Shown here one piece after another: positions 35,762 through 45,197 of a DNA stretch of 64,000 bases (the stretch's first letter is position 1; every line of letters starts with the position of its first letter). Below the pieces are notes generated by a model that worked only from the letters and a program-made list of their open reading frames with translations, was not told where the DNA came from and did not search any database. The DNA lies in contig NZ_AP023180.1 of NCBI RefSeq assembly GCF_013426915.1, positions 2,046,001 to 2,110,000 of the forward strand, read 5' to 3'. A program made the position numbers and the translations under genes. The stretch is from Paraburkholderia sp. PGU19 (lineage in GTDB: Bacteria; Pseudomonadota; Gammaproteobacteria; Burkholderiales; Burkholderiaceae).

Positions 35762-37549
35762 ATGAGCGACGGTATCGAAAGTGCCCGCCGGGCGGGCGTA
35801 CTGCGCACGGACGATCTGAAGGACCGGCCGGCGCGCGCATCCGATCATGCCGCCGAAGTCCGCACGCTCGTCACCGTCGCAGGCGCGCAAACGGGACGCC
35901 GCGACACCTTGCTGCAAGCCATCGCCGATGCCGCGCTCGGCGCGTGCCGCGCAGGCAGCGCGGGCATCAGCCTGCTTGAAACGACGAGCGAAGGCGCAGC
36001 CGTCTTCCGCTGGCGCGCGGTCGCCGGCGCGTGCGCGGCGTTCGAAGGCAAAACCACGGCGTGGGCCGAATGTCCGTGCGGGATGACGCTCGAACTCGGC
36101 GCGCCGCAGCTGTTCGTCGAGCCGCACACCTTCTTCAAGAGCCTGCGCGATGCGGGCGCGGTCATCACGGAAGGCATCATCACGCCGATTCCGATTCGTT
36201 GCCCGGCGTCGAAGCCGCTCGGCGCGATCTGGGTCGCGTCACACGATGCACATCGTTTCGATCGCGAAGACGTGCGCCTGCTCGACAATCTTGCCGTGCT
36301 TGCGGGCGCGGCGCTCACGCTGCTCGACGCGCAACAGGCCGCCGAAGCGGAAACCGAGGCCGCGCAACAGGCGCGGCGCGCACTCGAAGACGCAGCGCAC
36401 CGGCGCGACGAATTCATCGCGATGCTCGGCCATGAACTGCGCAATCCGATGGCGCCCATCGATAGTTCCATTGCCGCGCTCAAGGTGCTCTGCGCGGGCC
36501 AGGAGCAGGCCAACGATGTCCTCGCCATCGCGCAGCGTCAGATGCGCCAACTGCGCACGCTCGTCGACGATCTGCTCGATGCCGCGCGCCTGCGGCACGG
36601 CAAGCTCGCGATCAAGTACAGCCGCACGTCGCTGAATGAAATTGTGTACGACGCGATCACGGCACTCAAGCATCACATCGACGCACGCAAGCATCGCCTC
36701 GTCATCGAAGGGCTCGATCAGCCTGTTTATGTGCGCGCCGATCATGTACGCCTGAGCCAGGTGGTCGGCAACCTGCTGTCGAATGCGGCGAAATACACGC
36801 CTGCGGGCGGCACGCTGCAACTGCGCGTGCAAATGGACACGGGCAGCGCAGCCGATGAGGCAGCGAACAGCGGCATGGTGTCGATCGTCATCGAGGACAA
36901 CGGCGTCGGCATGAGTCCCGACGCGCTCGAGCATGTATTCGAACTGTTCGCGCAGTCGCCATCGAGCGTGCGCCGCTCGGAAGGCGGACTCGGCATCGGG
37001 CTCGCGGTCGCGAAGCGGCTCATCGAACTGCATGACGGCACCATTACGCTCGACAGCCAGGGCGTCGGGCTTGGCACGCGCGTCGTGCTGCGGCTGCCGA
37101 TACTCGACCGTGAGACGCGCATCGCGCCCGATGCAACCGCGGCGGCGGCCGCGGCGAGCGCCGAGCCGAGCCGCATCCTGCTCGTCGACGACAACGCCGA
37201 CGCGCTCGACGCGCTGCATCTGCTGCTCGAACTCGAAGGTCATGATGTGATGGTCGCGCGCAGCGGCCGCGATGCGTTGAAGGTCGCGGCGCAGGCGTTG
37301 CCCGAAGTGGGCATCATCGATATCGGCATGCCGGAGATGGACGGTTTCGAAGTGGCGCGGGCCATCCGCTCGAACCAGGCGCTGGCGCACATGTTCCTGA
37401 TCGCGCTGACGGGCTACTCCTCCGAATCCGACAAGTCGCGCGCGCTCGCGGCGGGCTTCGACTATCACCTGACCAAGCCTGTTTCGATGGAACGGCTCGC
37501 CGACGTGCTGTCGCATCGCGACGGCCGGAACATCAGCGGTCTTGTCTGA
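35762..37549 (+). CDS. Hybrid histidine kinase (GAF-HisKA-HATPase-REC)
   Basis: The 595-residue soluble protein has a GAF sensor (about 45-190), a short coiled coil, a HisKA domain with His224 in MLGHELRNPM, an ATPase domain with the N box (NLLSNAAKYTP) and G boxes (EDNGVGM, GLGIGLAVAK), and a C-terminal receiver with Asp520 in IIDIGMPEMDGF. No membrane segment is present, so it senses a cytoplasmic signal. No response-regulator gene lies next to it. Confidence 0.9.
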   Translation: MSDGIESARRAGVLRTDDLKDRPARASDHAAEVRTLVTVAGAQTGRRDTLLQAIADAALGACRAGSAGISLLETTSEGAAVFRWRAVAGACAAFEGKTTAWAECPCGMTLELGAPQLFVEPHTFFKSLRDAGAVITEGIITPIPIRCPASKPLGAIWVASHDAHRFDREDVRLLDNLAVLAGAALTLLDAQQAAEAETEAAQQARRALEDAAHRRDEFIAMLGHELRNPMAPIDSSIAALKVLCAGQEQANDVLAIAQRQMRQLRTLVDDLLDAARLRHGKLAIKYSRTSLNEIVYDAITALKHHIDARKHRLVIEGLDQPVYVRADHVRLSQVVGNLLSNAAKYTPAGGTLQLRVQMDTGSAADEAANSGMVSIVIEDNGVGMSPDALEHVFELFAQSPSSVRRSEGGLGIGLAVAKRLIELHDGTITLDSQGVGLGTRVVLRLPILDRETRIAPDATAAAAAASAEPSRILLVDDNADALDALHLLLELEGHDVMVARSGRDALKVAAQALPEVGIIDIGMPEMDGFEVARAIRSNQALAHMFLIALTGYSSESDKSRALAAGFDYHLTKPVSMERLADVLSHRDGRNISGLV

Positions 37550-37610
37550 CGTTAATCGTGCTTGCGCTAAAGGTGAGCCGGGACGTGCGCATCGACGTCA
37601 CTTTGCAGAG

Positions 37611-37628
37611 GTCCCGCAAACTCTCACC
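37611..37628 (-). repeat. Dispersed iteron-like 18-mer
   Basis: On the minus strand it reads GGTGAGAGTTTGCGGGAC. It starts 61 bp after the stop of the hybrid kinase. Confidence 0.75.
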
Positions 37629-37647
37629 ATTGATCGATCCGCACTCA

Positions 37648-37914
37648 TCACGGCATCTTTGGCGATGCCCGCAAAGCCTTATCCATCAAGGGCTTGAACT
37701 TTGTGGCGGTGCACGTTCCGACGGCGTTTCGCTCACTCCCGTAAGTTCTCACCTTAACGCCATGCGGCGCGCTTGCGGCTGTCTTCTGTTCGCAGACCCA
37801 GGTAACGAACTGCGCTTCCACTTGCTTGTCCACGGCCATGCAATTCTGTTTGGTCGTCGTGCTAAATCGTTGATTTACCAGGGTTCTGCATTCGCCGATC
37901 ATGTCTTCCGTCAA
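37648..37914 (-). CDS. Doubtful small hypothetical protein
   Basis: An 88-residue frame starting MTEDMIGECRTLVNQRF contains a fairly protein-like N-terminal half with NCMAVDKQVEAQFVTWVCE. Its second half is read through an iteron-like repeat. It may be the remains of a gene; it has no good ribosome site and no family that I recognise. Confidence 0.22.
   Translation of the reverse strand: MTEDMIGECRTLVNQRFSTTTKQNCMAVDKQVEAQFVTWVCEQKTAASAPHGVKVRTYGSERNAVGTCTATKFKPLMDKALRASPKMP
37736..37753 (-). repeat. Dispersed iteron-like 18-mer
   Basis: On the minus strand it reads GGTGAGAACTTACGGGAG. It starts 125 bp from the copy at 37611. Confidence 0.78.
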
Positions 37915-37942
37915 CTGCGTTCATCTTCTGCCGGAGCACAAC

Positions 37943-38929
37943 ATGTCCATGCAAGCCCTCGTTCTCAGCCAGTACAAAGGTCCCCTCGTAGCGACCACGA
38001 TGCCCATTCCCGAACCGGCACGCGGCGAGGTGCTCGTGCGGATCAGCGCAAGCGGCCTCAATCCGCTCGACACGAAGATTCGCGCGGGCAGCGCCGCGCA
38101 TGCGCGTCATCCATTGCCGCTTGTGCTCGGCATCGATCTCGCGGGCGTGGTCGTTGCGCTCGGCGCGGACGTGACGCGCTTCAAGATCGGCGACGAGGTC
38201 TATGGGATGACGGGCGGCGTCGGCGGCATTCAGGGTTCGCTCGCGCAATACGCGGCCGTCGACGCGCAACTGCTCGCACACAAGCCGTCCAATCTGTCGA
38301 TGCGCGAAGCCGCCGCGTTGCCGCTCGCGTTCATCACGTCGTATGCGGGAATCGTCGACCGCGCGCACTTGCAGGCGGGTCAAACCGTGCTCGTGCAGGG
38401 CGGTGCGGGCGGTGTCGGGCACGTGTCGGTGCAGTTGGCGCGCGCGCTCGGCGCACAGGTCTTCGCGACGGCGAGCGCGCGCGATCAGGATCTCGTCGCG
38501 CGATTCGGCGCGACGCCGATCGACTACGCGGCGCGCACGGTCGAACAGTATGTTGATGAACTGACCGCGGGCGAAGGCTTCGATCTCGTCGTCGATACGG
38601 TTGGCGGCGCAACGCTCGATGCATCGTTCGCGGCCGTCAAGCATTTCGGGCATGTGGTGAGCGCGCTCGGCTGGGGCACGCATGCGCTCGCGCCGCTATC
38701 GTTCCGCGAGGCCACGTATTCAGGTGTGTTCACGCTGCATCCGTTGCTCACCGATCAACATCGCGCGCATCACGGCGAGATGCTCGCCGAGGCGACGCGT
38801 CTTGCCGAACAGGGCAAGCTCACGCCGTATCTCGATCCGCGTCACTTCGATCTCGGATCGGCCGAACGCGCGTACGACGCGATCACGGAGCGCACCGCAC
38901 GCGGCAAGATCGTGGTTGAAATCGAATGA
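37943..38929 (+). CDS. Zinc-independent quinone oxidoreductase-like MDR protein
   Basis: The 328-residue medium-chain dehydrogenase/reductase starts at an ATG with a GGAG site. It has the catalytic-fold entry ASGLNPLDTKIRAG, the nucleotide-binding motif VQGGAGGVGHVSVQLARALGA and the C-terminal ITERTARGKIVVEIE. The Cys/His zinc ligands of true alcohol dehydrogenases are absent, placing it with NADPH:quinone oxidoreductases. It converges on a LysR gene with a 15-bp gap. Confidence 0.86.
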   Translation: MSMQALVLSQYKGPLVATTMPIPEPARGEVLVRISASGLNPLDTKIRAGSAAHARHPLPLVLGIDLAGVVVALGADVTRFKIGDEVYGMTGGVGGIQGSLAQYAAVDAQLLAHKPSNLSMREAAALPLAFITSYAGIVDRAHLQAGQTVLVQGGAGGVGHVSVQLARALGAQVFATASARDQDLVARFGATPIDYAARTVEQYVDELTAGEGFDLVVDTVGGATLDASFAAVKHFGHVVSALGWGTHALAPLSFREATYSGVFTLHPLLTDQHRAHHGEMLAEATRLAEQGKLTPYLDPRHFDLGSAERAYDAITERTARGKIVVEIE

Positions 38930-38944
38930 CGGTGGCGAGTCGGC

Positions 38945-39814
38945 TCACACGTTTGCGAGCCGTTCGATCACGACATCGAGCAACGCGCGCAGACGTGCGA
39001 GACGTTTCAGGTCGCGATGGTAGCCCAGCCAAACGTCGCGGCCCGGCGGCGCTTCGCCCAGATCGATGCGCCGCAGGCCCGGCGTGTTGTCGCCGAGCGG
39101 ACACGGCAGCACCGCAAAGCCGCCGCCTTCGGCGCACATGCGCGCCTGCACGCCGCGATTGTTGCTTGCGTAGGCGATGTGCGCATTCGGTAGCATCTGC
39201 CGGATCCACGCGACGTCAGGCAACTCGCCAAACGCGGTATCCATGGTGATAAGCGACTGGCCTGCGCCATCACCGCGAGCGGGCGCGACGAGATCGATGC
39301 GCCCATAGAGCGCGTAATCCATGTGCATCAGCTTGCGCTGGATGACATCGGGTTCGTCGAACGGCGTGATGCGGAACACCAGATCGGCTTCGCGGCGCGC
39401 GAGGTTGTAGCGGCGCGAATCGGTGATCAGTTCGATCGACATCTGCGGATGGCGCGCAAGAAAGCCGGCGAACACCGGCGTCAGCACATGGATGCCGTAC
39501 CAGTCCGAAGACGAAACACGCAGTGCGCCCGTTAGTTGCTGCTCGTTGCCCGCAAGCGAACGCATGAACGCGTGCGCTTCTTCTTCCATGCGCTCGGCGT
39601 AGGTCAGCACGGCGTGACCTTCGTCAGTGAGCACGAAGCCTTCAGCCGTGCGCTGAAAGAGCGTGTGGCCGACGGCTTCTTCGAGCGCGCGCAGACGCCT
39701 GCCCATGGTCGGCTGAGTCTGACCAAGCTGGCGCGCGGCCGCGCCCAGCGTGCCGCAGCGCGCGACGGCAAGGAAGATCCGCACGTCGCTCCAGTCCAGT
39801 TTCGAATCGTTCAT
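38945..39814 (-). CDS. LysR-family transcriptional regulator
   Basis: The 289-residue protein has a LysR helix-turn-helix (about 5-64: VRIFLAVARCGTLGAAARQLG, RRLRALEEAVGHTLFQRTAEG) and an effector domain (about 90-285). It is convergent with the MDR gene rather than divergent, so the target is not clear. Confidence 0.9.
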   Translation of the reverse strand: MNDSKLDWSDVRIFLAVARCGTLGAAARQLGQTQPTMGRRLRALEEAVGHTLFQRTAEGFVLTDEGHAVLTYAERMEEEAHAFMRSLAGNEQQLTGALRVSSSDWYGIHVLTPVFAGFLARHPQMSIELITDSRRYNLARREADLVFRITPFDEPDVIQRKLMHMDYALYGRIDLVAPARGDGAGQSLITMDTAFGELPDVAWIRQMLPNAHIAYASNNRGVQARMCAEGGGFAVLPCPLGDNTPGLRRIDLGEAPPGRDVWLGYHRDLKRLARLRALLDVVIERLANV

Positions 39815-39923
39815 AGACGCCTTCAGCCACATGCGACAGGTCGCGTTGCCTGCGATTATGAACGGCGTCGGCGAGCTTGCGGTGATCGTCGTGCTCGCTG
39901 GTTTGGCACAGTTGCATCGTGAA

Positions 39924-39941
39924 GGTGAGAGGTTTCAGGAG
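39924..39941 (+). repeat. Dispersed iteron-like 18-mer
   Basis: It reads GGTGAGAGGTTTCAGGAG on the plus strand. It is the only good dispersed copy in the same orientation as the origin array. Confidence 0.78.
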
Positions 39942-39962
39942 CACGTCGGGCTGATATCCGGC

Positions 39963-39980
39963 ATCCCGCAAAACCTCACC
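39963..39980 (-). repeat. Dispersed iteron-like 18-mer
   Basis: On the minus strand it reads GGTGAGGTTTTGCGGGAT. It forms an inverted pair with the copy at 39924, with 21 bp between them. Confidence 0.78.
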
Positions 39981-40108
39981 TTTGATCAGCGCATGCTCGA
40001 TGCAAGGCCATCTGTTTGAATGCCGCGCGTGCTTTTCAAGCCTTTATATCGGGGTTTTAGCGCGTCAGGTGATGCAACGACGGCGTCGCCTGTTCACCGC
40101 ACGCATGA

Positions 40109-40126
40109 CTCCCGAAAACCCTCACC
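40109..40126 (-). repeat. Dispersed iteron-like 18-mer
   Basis: On the minus strand it reads GGTGAGGGTTTTCGGGAG, identical over all 18 bases to the copy at 29840. It lies just after the stop of the outer-membrane protein gene. Confidence 0.85.
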
Positions 40127-40148
40127 CGTCACGACGAGTGAACCGATC

Positions 40149-40676
40149 TCAGAACTTCACCTTCACCTGAAACCCGATGGTGAACGGGAGGTTATCCGAA
40201 GGAATAGGCGGAATCAGAATGAAGTTCGCGCCGACGCGCTTGTATTCGACCATCACGATAGGCGCGGCCACGGGACCAATCGTATGATCGTGGCCAAGTC
40301 CCCAGTTGCCGTAGTTGTAGCCGGAGATGATGCCGCCTATCACGGCAAGGCGAATGAAGCCCCAGTGCACGAACTCGGGCGCCCACACACCGCCGCCGTA
40401 CCACGATGGACGACTCAACGAATTGCGAAAGCCGCCCGCCGTGAGCGCCCATTGCCCGTTGAGCCAGCACTCGACGCCAAGGCCGGGGTTGAACTGCTCG
40501 AAGTGAGTGCCCGGGTCCGGGTTGATGTGATATGAGCCGAGCATCGCATCGACCCACACGCCGCCGCTGCACCAGTCGGCCGCCTGCGCGCCCGACGCTC
40601 CCATCAAACCGATGCCTGCCACCGCTGCCGCCGCGCATGCTCGACGAATCTTGTTCTTGATCTTTCCAAACGGCAT
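40149..40676 (-). CDS. Exported outer-membrane-type protein
   Basis: The 175-residue protein has a signal peptide (about 1-32, ending AQA) and a mature part rich in Gly and aromatic residues (GVWVDAMLGSYHINPD, FNPGLGVECWLNGQWALTAGGF, RLAVIGGIISGYNYG) that ends in FQVKVKF. This fits a small outer-membrane barrel. One Cys pair may form a disulfide. I do not recognise an enzyme family such as PagL or PagP with confidence. Confidence 0.7.
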   Translation of the reverse strand: MPFGKIKNKIRRACAAAAVAGIGLMGASGAQAADWCSGGVWVDAMLGSYHINPDPGTHFEQFNPGLGVECWLNGQWALTAGGFRNSLSRPSWYGGGVWAPEFVHWGFIRLAVIGGIISGYNYGNWGLGHDHTIGPVAAPIVMVEYKRVGANFILIPPIPSDNLPFTIGFQVKVKF

Positions 40677-40888
40677 GTGCTCTCCGCAACCGGTCGCGCG
40701 CCGGCGTCTGAATGTCGCGATTAGTGTCGAATTGCTCTCCAGTCGCGCACTCTACCCCACAAATCTTGCAGTGAGATGGAGTGTGCGCTCGGAACGACAA
40801 TACGCGCGCAGACGTCGACGATAGCGGACAAACGGTTACCGTCCGGTGAACGCGCCGCGCGCAGGTTCACCGTCGATATGGCTGCGGA

Positions 40889-41365
40889 TTACAGGCCCAG
40901 CTCTGTCAGCCCCGGATGATCGTCCGGACGGCGGCCCAGCGGCCAGCGATACAACCGCTCTTCTTCACGGATCGGCTTGTCGTTGATACTCGCGTGGCGA
41001 TACGCCATCAGTCCGTTCTCGTCGAATTCCCAGTTCTCGTTGCCGTACGAACGGAACCAGTTGCCCGAATCGTCGTGCCACTCGTAGGCGAAGCGCACGG
41101 CGATGCGGTTATCAGTGAAGGCCCACAGTTCCTTGATCAGCCGGTAGTCGAGTTCCCGCGCCCACTTGCGCTGCAAGAACGCGACGATTTCCGGACGTCC
41201 TGTGGGGAAATCCGCACGATTGCGCCATTTGCTATCCGACGTGTAAGCCAGCGACACGCGCTCGGGCTCGCGCGTATTCCATGCATCTTCAGCGGCGCGC
41301 ACTTTCTGGATGGCCGTCTCGCGCGTGAACGGCGGGACGGGAGGACGTCTTTCGATATCGGCCAT
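40889..41365 (-). CDS. DUF1348 / NTF2-like protein
   Basis: The 158-residue protein starts at an ATG with a GAGGAA site. The NTF2-like family DUF1348 is recognisable by [60 protein letters not shown] and [22 protein letters not shown]. Function is unassigned. It lies 22 bp downstream of a TetR gene and is probably under its control. Confidence 0.87.
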   Translation of the reverse strand: MADIERRPPVPPFTRETAIQKVRAAEDAWNTREPERVSLAYTSDSKWRNRADFPTGRPEIVAFLQRKWARELDYRLIKELWAFTDNRIAVRFAYEWHDDSGNWFRSYGNENWEFDENGLMAYRHASINDKPIREEERLYRWPLGRRPDDHPGLTELGL

Positions 41366-41387
41366 GATGGTTCCTCGTTGAACTGCG

Positions 41388-42020
41388 TCAGGTGGACGCT
41401 CGCCCGTTGGACGAGCGGGTGCTTGCACGGTTGGAGTCGAGCAGATGCCCGGCTGCGGCGCGCGCGTCGAGCGCGGCATCGGCGTCGCCGCTCACGAGCG
41501 CGACGCCGATCGCGCCGTCGATCAGGATCAGCCACTGCCGCGACAGCCGCGCCGCGCGCCGGCTATCGCCGCCCGTCGATGCGACGTATTCGTCGCATTG
41601 CGTGCGCACGAACTCGAGCAGGCGCTCCTTGTGTTCGCGCGCGACGACGCGAATCGGATCGTCAGGCGATGCGATCTCGCCCGCGGCGTTGAGAAACGCG
41701 CAGCCATGAAAGTCTTCTGATACGAACCATTCGCGCAATACGTCGAACATGGCGAGCATGCGCGCGCGCGGATGCTTGCCACGGCGCAGCGTGCCTTCGA
41801 TGAACCATTTCATCCAGCGTTCGTCGCGCCGCTCGAGCGCGGCCGCCACCAACGCATCTTTCGATTCGAAATGCGTGTAGAAGCTTTTGCGCGCGGTGCC
41901 CGATTGCCGGACGATCGCATCGACGCCCGTTGCGTGAATGCCGCCCGCGTAAATCAGTGCTTCCGCGGCGTCGAGCAGCCGCTCGCGCGCGCTGCCAGTC
42001 GTGTCGTCGAGATTAGCCAT
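41388..42020 (-). CDS. TetR-family transcriptional regulator
   Basis: The 210-residue protein has a TetR helix-turn-helix (about 10-57: [22 protein letters not shown], then [23 protein letters not shown]) and a helical ligand-binding domain. It is transcribed with the DUF1348 gene. A partial palindrome 11 bp before its start is a candidate own operator. Confidence 0.9.
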   Translation of the reverse strand: MANLDDTTGSARERLLDAAEALIYAGGIHATGVDAIVRQSGTARKSFYTHFESKDALVAAALERRDERWMKWFIEGTLRRGKHPRARMLAMFDVLREWFVSEDFHGCAFLNAAGEIASPDDPIRVVAREHKERLLEFVRTQCDEYVASTGGDSRRAARLSRQWLILIDGAIGVALVSGDADAALDARAAAGHLLDSNRASTRSSNGRAST

Positions 42021-42031
42021 GCGCGAAGGGT

Positions 42032-42045
42032 AGAACGATCATTCT
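42032..42045. promoter_or_regulatory. Candidate TetR operator
   Basis: The partial palindrome AGAACGATCATTCT lies 11-25 bp before the TetR start, where an autoregulatory operator is expected. It also faces the YceI-like lipoprotein gene at 42139. Confidence 0.45.
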
Positions 42046-42138
42046 CCTTCGTCAAGTATTGGCTCGCTTCGCATTCACTGTCACTTCGGCGTGGCATGCA
42101 TTATCGTGTTGGAGAATCGTTTCAAAAGGATGAGTGTC

Positions 42139-42777
42139 ATGAGCATCATTTTTTGCCGCGCCGTGTCAGCAATCGCGGTGACGGCGGCGCTGGTCGCATG
42201 TACGCCGTTGCAGGTCGTCACGCATACGGTCACGCAAACGGAAGCGCGTGTGCCCGTCGGCCAGTACAAGCTCGATCCGCATCACACGAGCGTCACGTTC
42301 AATGTCGATCACTTCAAGTACACGCGCTTCACGATGCGCTTCGATCGCGTGGCGGGGGAGATCGACTGGAAGGAAGGCGGGCTCGACAAGAGCCAGGTCG
42401 CGGTGACGATCGACGCGGCGAGCATCGACACGAATGTCCCGCAACTGGACAAGATGGTGAAGGGAACGGATATGCTCGATGCGGAGCGCAATCCGCAGAT
42501 CCGCTTTGTCAGCACGCGCTTCGAGCGCACGGGCGACGCACGCGGCAAGCTGACGGGCGATCTGACGATACGCGGCGTGACGCAGCCGGTGACGCTCGAT
42601 GTGACGTTCAATGGCTACGGCGTCGACCCGCTGACAAAAGCCGATACGCTCGGCTTTTCAGCGGACGGCCAGTTCAGCCGTTCGAAGTTCGGGCTGACGA
42701 CGTGGTATCCCGCCGTGGGCGACGATATTCACGTCATCATTCAGACAGAGGCTGAGCGGCCGCGTGCTGCGAGTTGA
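42139..42777 (+). CDS. YceI-family lipoprotein
   Basis: The 212-residue protein is a third YceI-family member in this window, here as a lipoprotein (signal with ALVAC). The barrel is visible in YKLDPHHTSVTFNVDHF, RFVSTRFERTGDARGKLTGDLTIRG and FSADGQFSRSKFGLTTWYPAVGDD. The ATG at 42139 is chosen over one at 42130 because the AAAGGA site lies 9 bp before 42139. It diverges from the TetR-DUF1348 operon. Confidence 0.88.
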   Translation: MSIIFCRAVSAIAVTAALVACTPLQVVTHTVTQTEARVPVGQYKLDPHHTSVTFNVDHFKYTRFTMRFDRVAGEIDWKEGGLDKSQVAVTIDAASIDTNVPQLDKMVKGTDMLDAERNPQIRFVSTRFERTGDARGKLTGDLTIRGVTQPVTLDVTFNGYGVDPLTKADTLGFSADGQFSRSKFGLTTWYPAVGDDIHVIIQTEAERPRAAS

Positions 42778-42807
42778 TTCTATTTGTACGCGCGCGGCGC
42801 GACGCGG

Positions 42808-43836
42808 TCAGACGGTCCAGTCGAGAATCACCTTGCCGCTTTCACCTGACAACATGGTCGCGAACGCCTGTTCGTAATCGTCGACAGCGAAGCGGTGCGT
42901 GAGAATCGGCGAGAGATCCAGTCCGCTTTGCAGCATCGCAACCATCTTGTACCAGGTCTCGAACATCTCGCGGCCATAAATGCCCTTGATTTCGAGGCCC
43001 TTGAAGATGACCTGGGTCCAGTCGATCGCCGTCTGCGCGGGCGGAATGCCGAGCAACGCGATCTTGCCGCCGTGGTTCATCGCTTCGAGCATTGACGTGA
43101 ACGCGCTCGGCACGCCCGACATTTCGAGGCCCACGTCGAAGCCTTCCGTCATGTGCAGATCGCTCATCACGTCGCGCAGCGACTCGCGTGACACATTCAC
43201 CGCGCGCGTCGCGCCCATCTTGCGCGCAAGCTCCAGGCGGTAATCGTTGACGTCGGTAATCACGACGTTGCGCGCGCCCACGTGCTTCGCAATCGCGACC
43301 GCCATGATGCCGATCGGTCCCGCGCCCGTGATCAGTACGTCTTCGCCAACCAGATTGAACGACAGCGCCGTGTGCGTCGCGTTGCCGAACGGATCGAAAA
43401 TCGCGGCGAGATCGTCGGAGATTTCGGGCGGAATCTTGAACGCGTTGAACGCGGGAATCACGAGATATTCCGCAAATGCGCCTTCGCGATTCACCCCAAC
43501 GCCAACCGTATTGCGGCACAGATGACGACGTCCCGCGCGACAGTTGCGACAGAATCCGCACGTGATATGCCCTTCGCCCGACACGCGGTCGCCAATCGAA
43601 AAGCCGCGCACTTCCTGGCCCATTTCGACGATTTCGCCAACGTATTCATGACCGACGTGCATCGGCACAGGAATGGTTTTCTGCGCCCAGTCGTCCCACT
43701 TCCAGATATGGATGTCGGTGCCGCAAATGGCCGTGCGCGTGATGCGGATCATCACGTCGTTGTGGCCCACTTCGGGTTTCTTCACACGGGTCAACGTGAG
43801 GCCCGGTGCGCGTTCGAGTTTTGCCAGTGCTTTCAT
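42808..43836 (-). CDS. tdh: L-threonine 3-dehydrogenase
   Basis: The 342-residue protein is a complete Tdh. Catalytic zinc-site residues Cys38, Thr40 and His43 ([13 protein letters not shown]) and His63-Glu64 (GHEYVG) are present, as are the structural zinc cysteines (about 96-112) and the NAD motif [20 protein letters not shown]. It oxidises threonine to 2-amino-3-ketobutyrate, which Kbl then cleaves. It follows kbl by 18 bp on the same strand. Confidence 0.96.
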   Translation of the reverse strand: MKALAKLERAPGLTLTRVKKPEVGHNDVMIRITRTAICGTDIHIWKWDDWAQKTIPVPMHVGHEYVGEIVEMGQEVRGFSIGDRVSGEGHITCGFCRNCRAGRRHLCRNTVGVGVNREGAFAEYLVIPAFNAFKIPPEISDDLAAIFDPFGNATHTALSFNLVGEDVLITGAGPIGIMAVAIAKHVGARNVVITDVNDYRLELARKMGATRAVNVSRESLRDVMSDLHMTEGFDVGLEMSGVPSAFTSMLEAMNHGGKIALLGIPPAQTAIDWTQVIFKGLEIKGIYGREMFETWYKMVAMLQSGLDLSPILTHRFAVDDYEQAFATMLSGESGKVILDWTV

Positions 43837-43854
43837 TGCTAGTGATGCCCCGTT

Positions 43855-45054
43855 TCAAATCACGCCAAGCGAACGGCCGACGCGTGCGAATGCATCGACG
43901 GCCCGATCGATCTGTTCCGCCGTGTGTGCGGCGCTCATCTGCGTGCGAATGCGCGCGCGGCCTTTCGGCACGACGGGATACGAAAAGCCGATCACGTACA
44001 CGCCTTCCTTGAGCAGCGCGTCGGCCATGTTCGATGCAAGCTGCGCATCGCCGAGCATCACGGGAATGATGGGATGTTCGCCTGGCACAAGCGTGAAGCC
44101 GTGCGCGCTCATCGCCTGACGGAAATGCGCGCCGTTTGCGCGTACGCGTTCGCGCAACTGCTTGCCTTCGTCGCTGGCGAGCAGTTCGAGGACCTTCAGC
44201 GATGCGGCGGCGATACTCGGCGTCAGCGTGTTCGAGAACAGATAGGGACGCGAGCGCTGCCGCAACAGATCGACGATCTCCTGGCGTGCCGCGATGTAGC
44301 CGCCCGATGCGCCACCCAGTGCCTTGCCCAGCGTACCCGTGATGATGTCGACGCGTTCGAGCACACCGCAATGCTCGGGCGTGCCGCGTCCGTGTTCGCC
44401 GATAAAGCCGACGGCGTGCGAGTCGTCGACCATCACGAGCGCGCCGTAGCGGTCCGCGAGATCGCAGATGCCCGCGAGATCGGCAATGATGCCGTCCATC
44501 GAAAACACGCCATCCGTCGCGATCAGCTTGAAGCGCGCGCCGGCTGCATCGGCTTCGCGCAGCTTCGCTTCGAGATCGGCGAGATCGTTGTTCTTGTAGC
44601 GGTAACGCTTCGCTTTCGACAGACGCACGCCGTCGATGATGCTCGCGTGATTCAGTTCGTCGCTGATGATGGCGTCGTTATCGTCGAGCAGCGTTTCGAA
44701 CAGGCCGCCGTTTGCATCGAAGCAGCTCGAGTAAAGGATGCAGTCGTCCGTCTTCAGGAACGCGGACAGCGCGCGTTCGAGTTCCTTGTGCACGGTCTGC
44801 GTGCCACAGATGAAACGCACCGACGCCATGCCGAAGCCGTCCTGATCGAGGCCGTCTTTCGCGGCGGCGATCAGGCGCGCGTCGTTGGCGAGGCCGAGAT
44901 AGTTGTTCGCGCAGAAGTTCAGCACGTCGGCGCCGCTCTCGAGACGAATATCGGACGATTGCTGGCTCGCGATCACGCGCTCGGTCTTGTGGAAACCATC
45001 GGCGCGAATCTGGTCGAGCGTGCTGCGCAGATGCGCGAGAAATGGGTCACGCAT
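43855..45054 (-). CDS. kbl: 2-amino-3-ketobutyrate coenzyme A ligase
   Basis: The 399-residue PLP enzyme of the alpha-oxoamine synthase family converts 2-amino-3-ketobutyrate and CoA to glycine and acetyl-Co[12 protein letters not shown], the [21 protein letters not shown] segment and the PLP-lysine region [16 protein letters not shown] are all present. The ATG at 45054 has a CAAGGAG site and gives the normal length. First gene of kbl-tdh; its promoter faces an XRE-cupin regulator. Confidence 0.96.
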   Translation of the reverse strand: MRDPFLAHLRSTLDQIRADGFHKTERVIASQQSSDIRLESGADVLNFCANNYLGLANDARLIAAAKDGLDQDGFGMASVRFICGTQTVHKELERALSAFLKTDDCILYSSCFDANGGLFETLLDDNDAIISDELNHASIIDGVRLSKAKRYRYKNNDLADLEAKLREADAAGARFKLIATDGVFSMDGIIADLAGICDLADRYGALVMVDDSHAVGFIGEHGRGTPEHCGVLERVDIITGTLGKALGGASGGYIAARQEIVDLLRQRSRPYLFSNTLTPSIAAASLKVLELLASDEGKQLRERVRANGAHFRQAMSAHGFTLVPGEHPIIPVMLGDAQLASNMADALLKEGVYVIGFSYPVVPKGRARIRTQMSAAHTAEQIDRAVDAFARVGRSLGVI

Positions 45055-45148
45055 GAAACGGCTCCTTGAATGGGCGGCTTTGCAGCGCACCATGCGGCGC
45101 GGCGGCCTGTTATAGTCGGCTTCAGTTTTATCGGAAATTTTCGTTTTT

Positions 45149-45174
45149 TCGAACTAAAGTTCGATATGTCGAAC
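45149..45174. promoter_or_regulatory. Three-half-site operator between kbl and its regulator
   Basis: The half-site TCGAAC/GTTCGA occurs three times in alternating orientation (45149-45154, 45159-45164, 45169-45174), each 10 bp from the next. Together they form two overlapping palindromes in the 143-bp divergent promoter. An XRE-type dimer bound side by side is the likely reader. Confidence 0.65.
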
Positions 45175-45197
45175 AACTCTAAACGATAGGTCAGGAA

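Larger units (their letters stand above)
37550..37942. other. Intergenic region with two iteron-like copies
   Basis: This 393-bp gap holds two good iteron-like 18-mers, listed separately, and a shortened one at 37572-37584 (GGTGAG directly joined to CCGGGAC). A minus-strand reading frame at 37648-37914 covers one of them and is considered below. Confidence 0.6.
39815..40148. other. Intergenic region with three iteron-like copies
   Basis: The 334 bp between two genes on the minus strand contain three good iteron-like 18-mers, the densest group outside the origin. No gene is visible. Confidence 0.6.
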
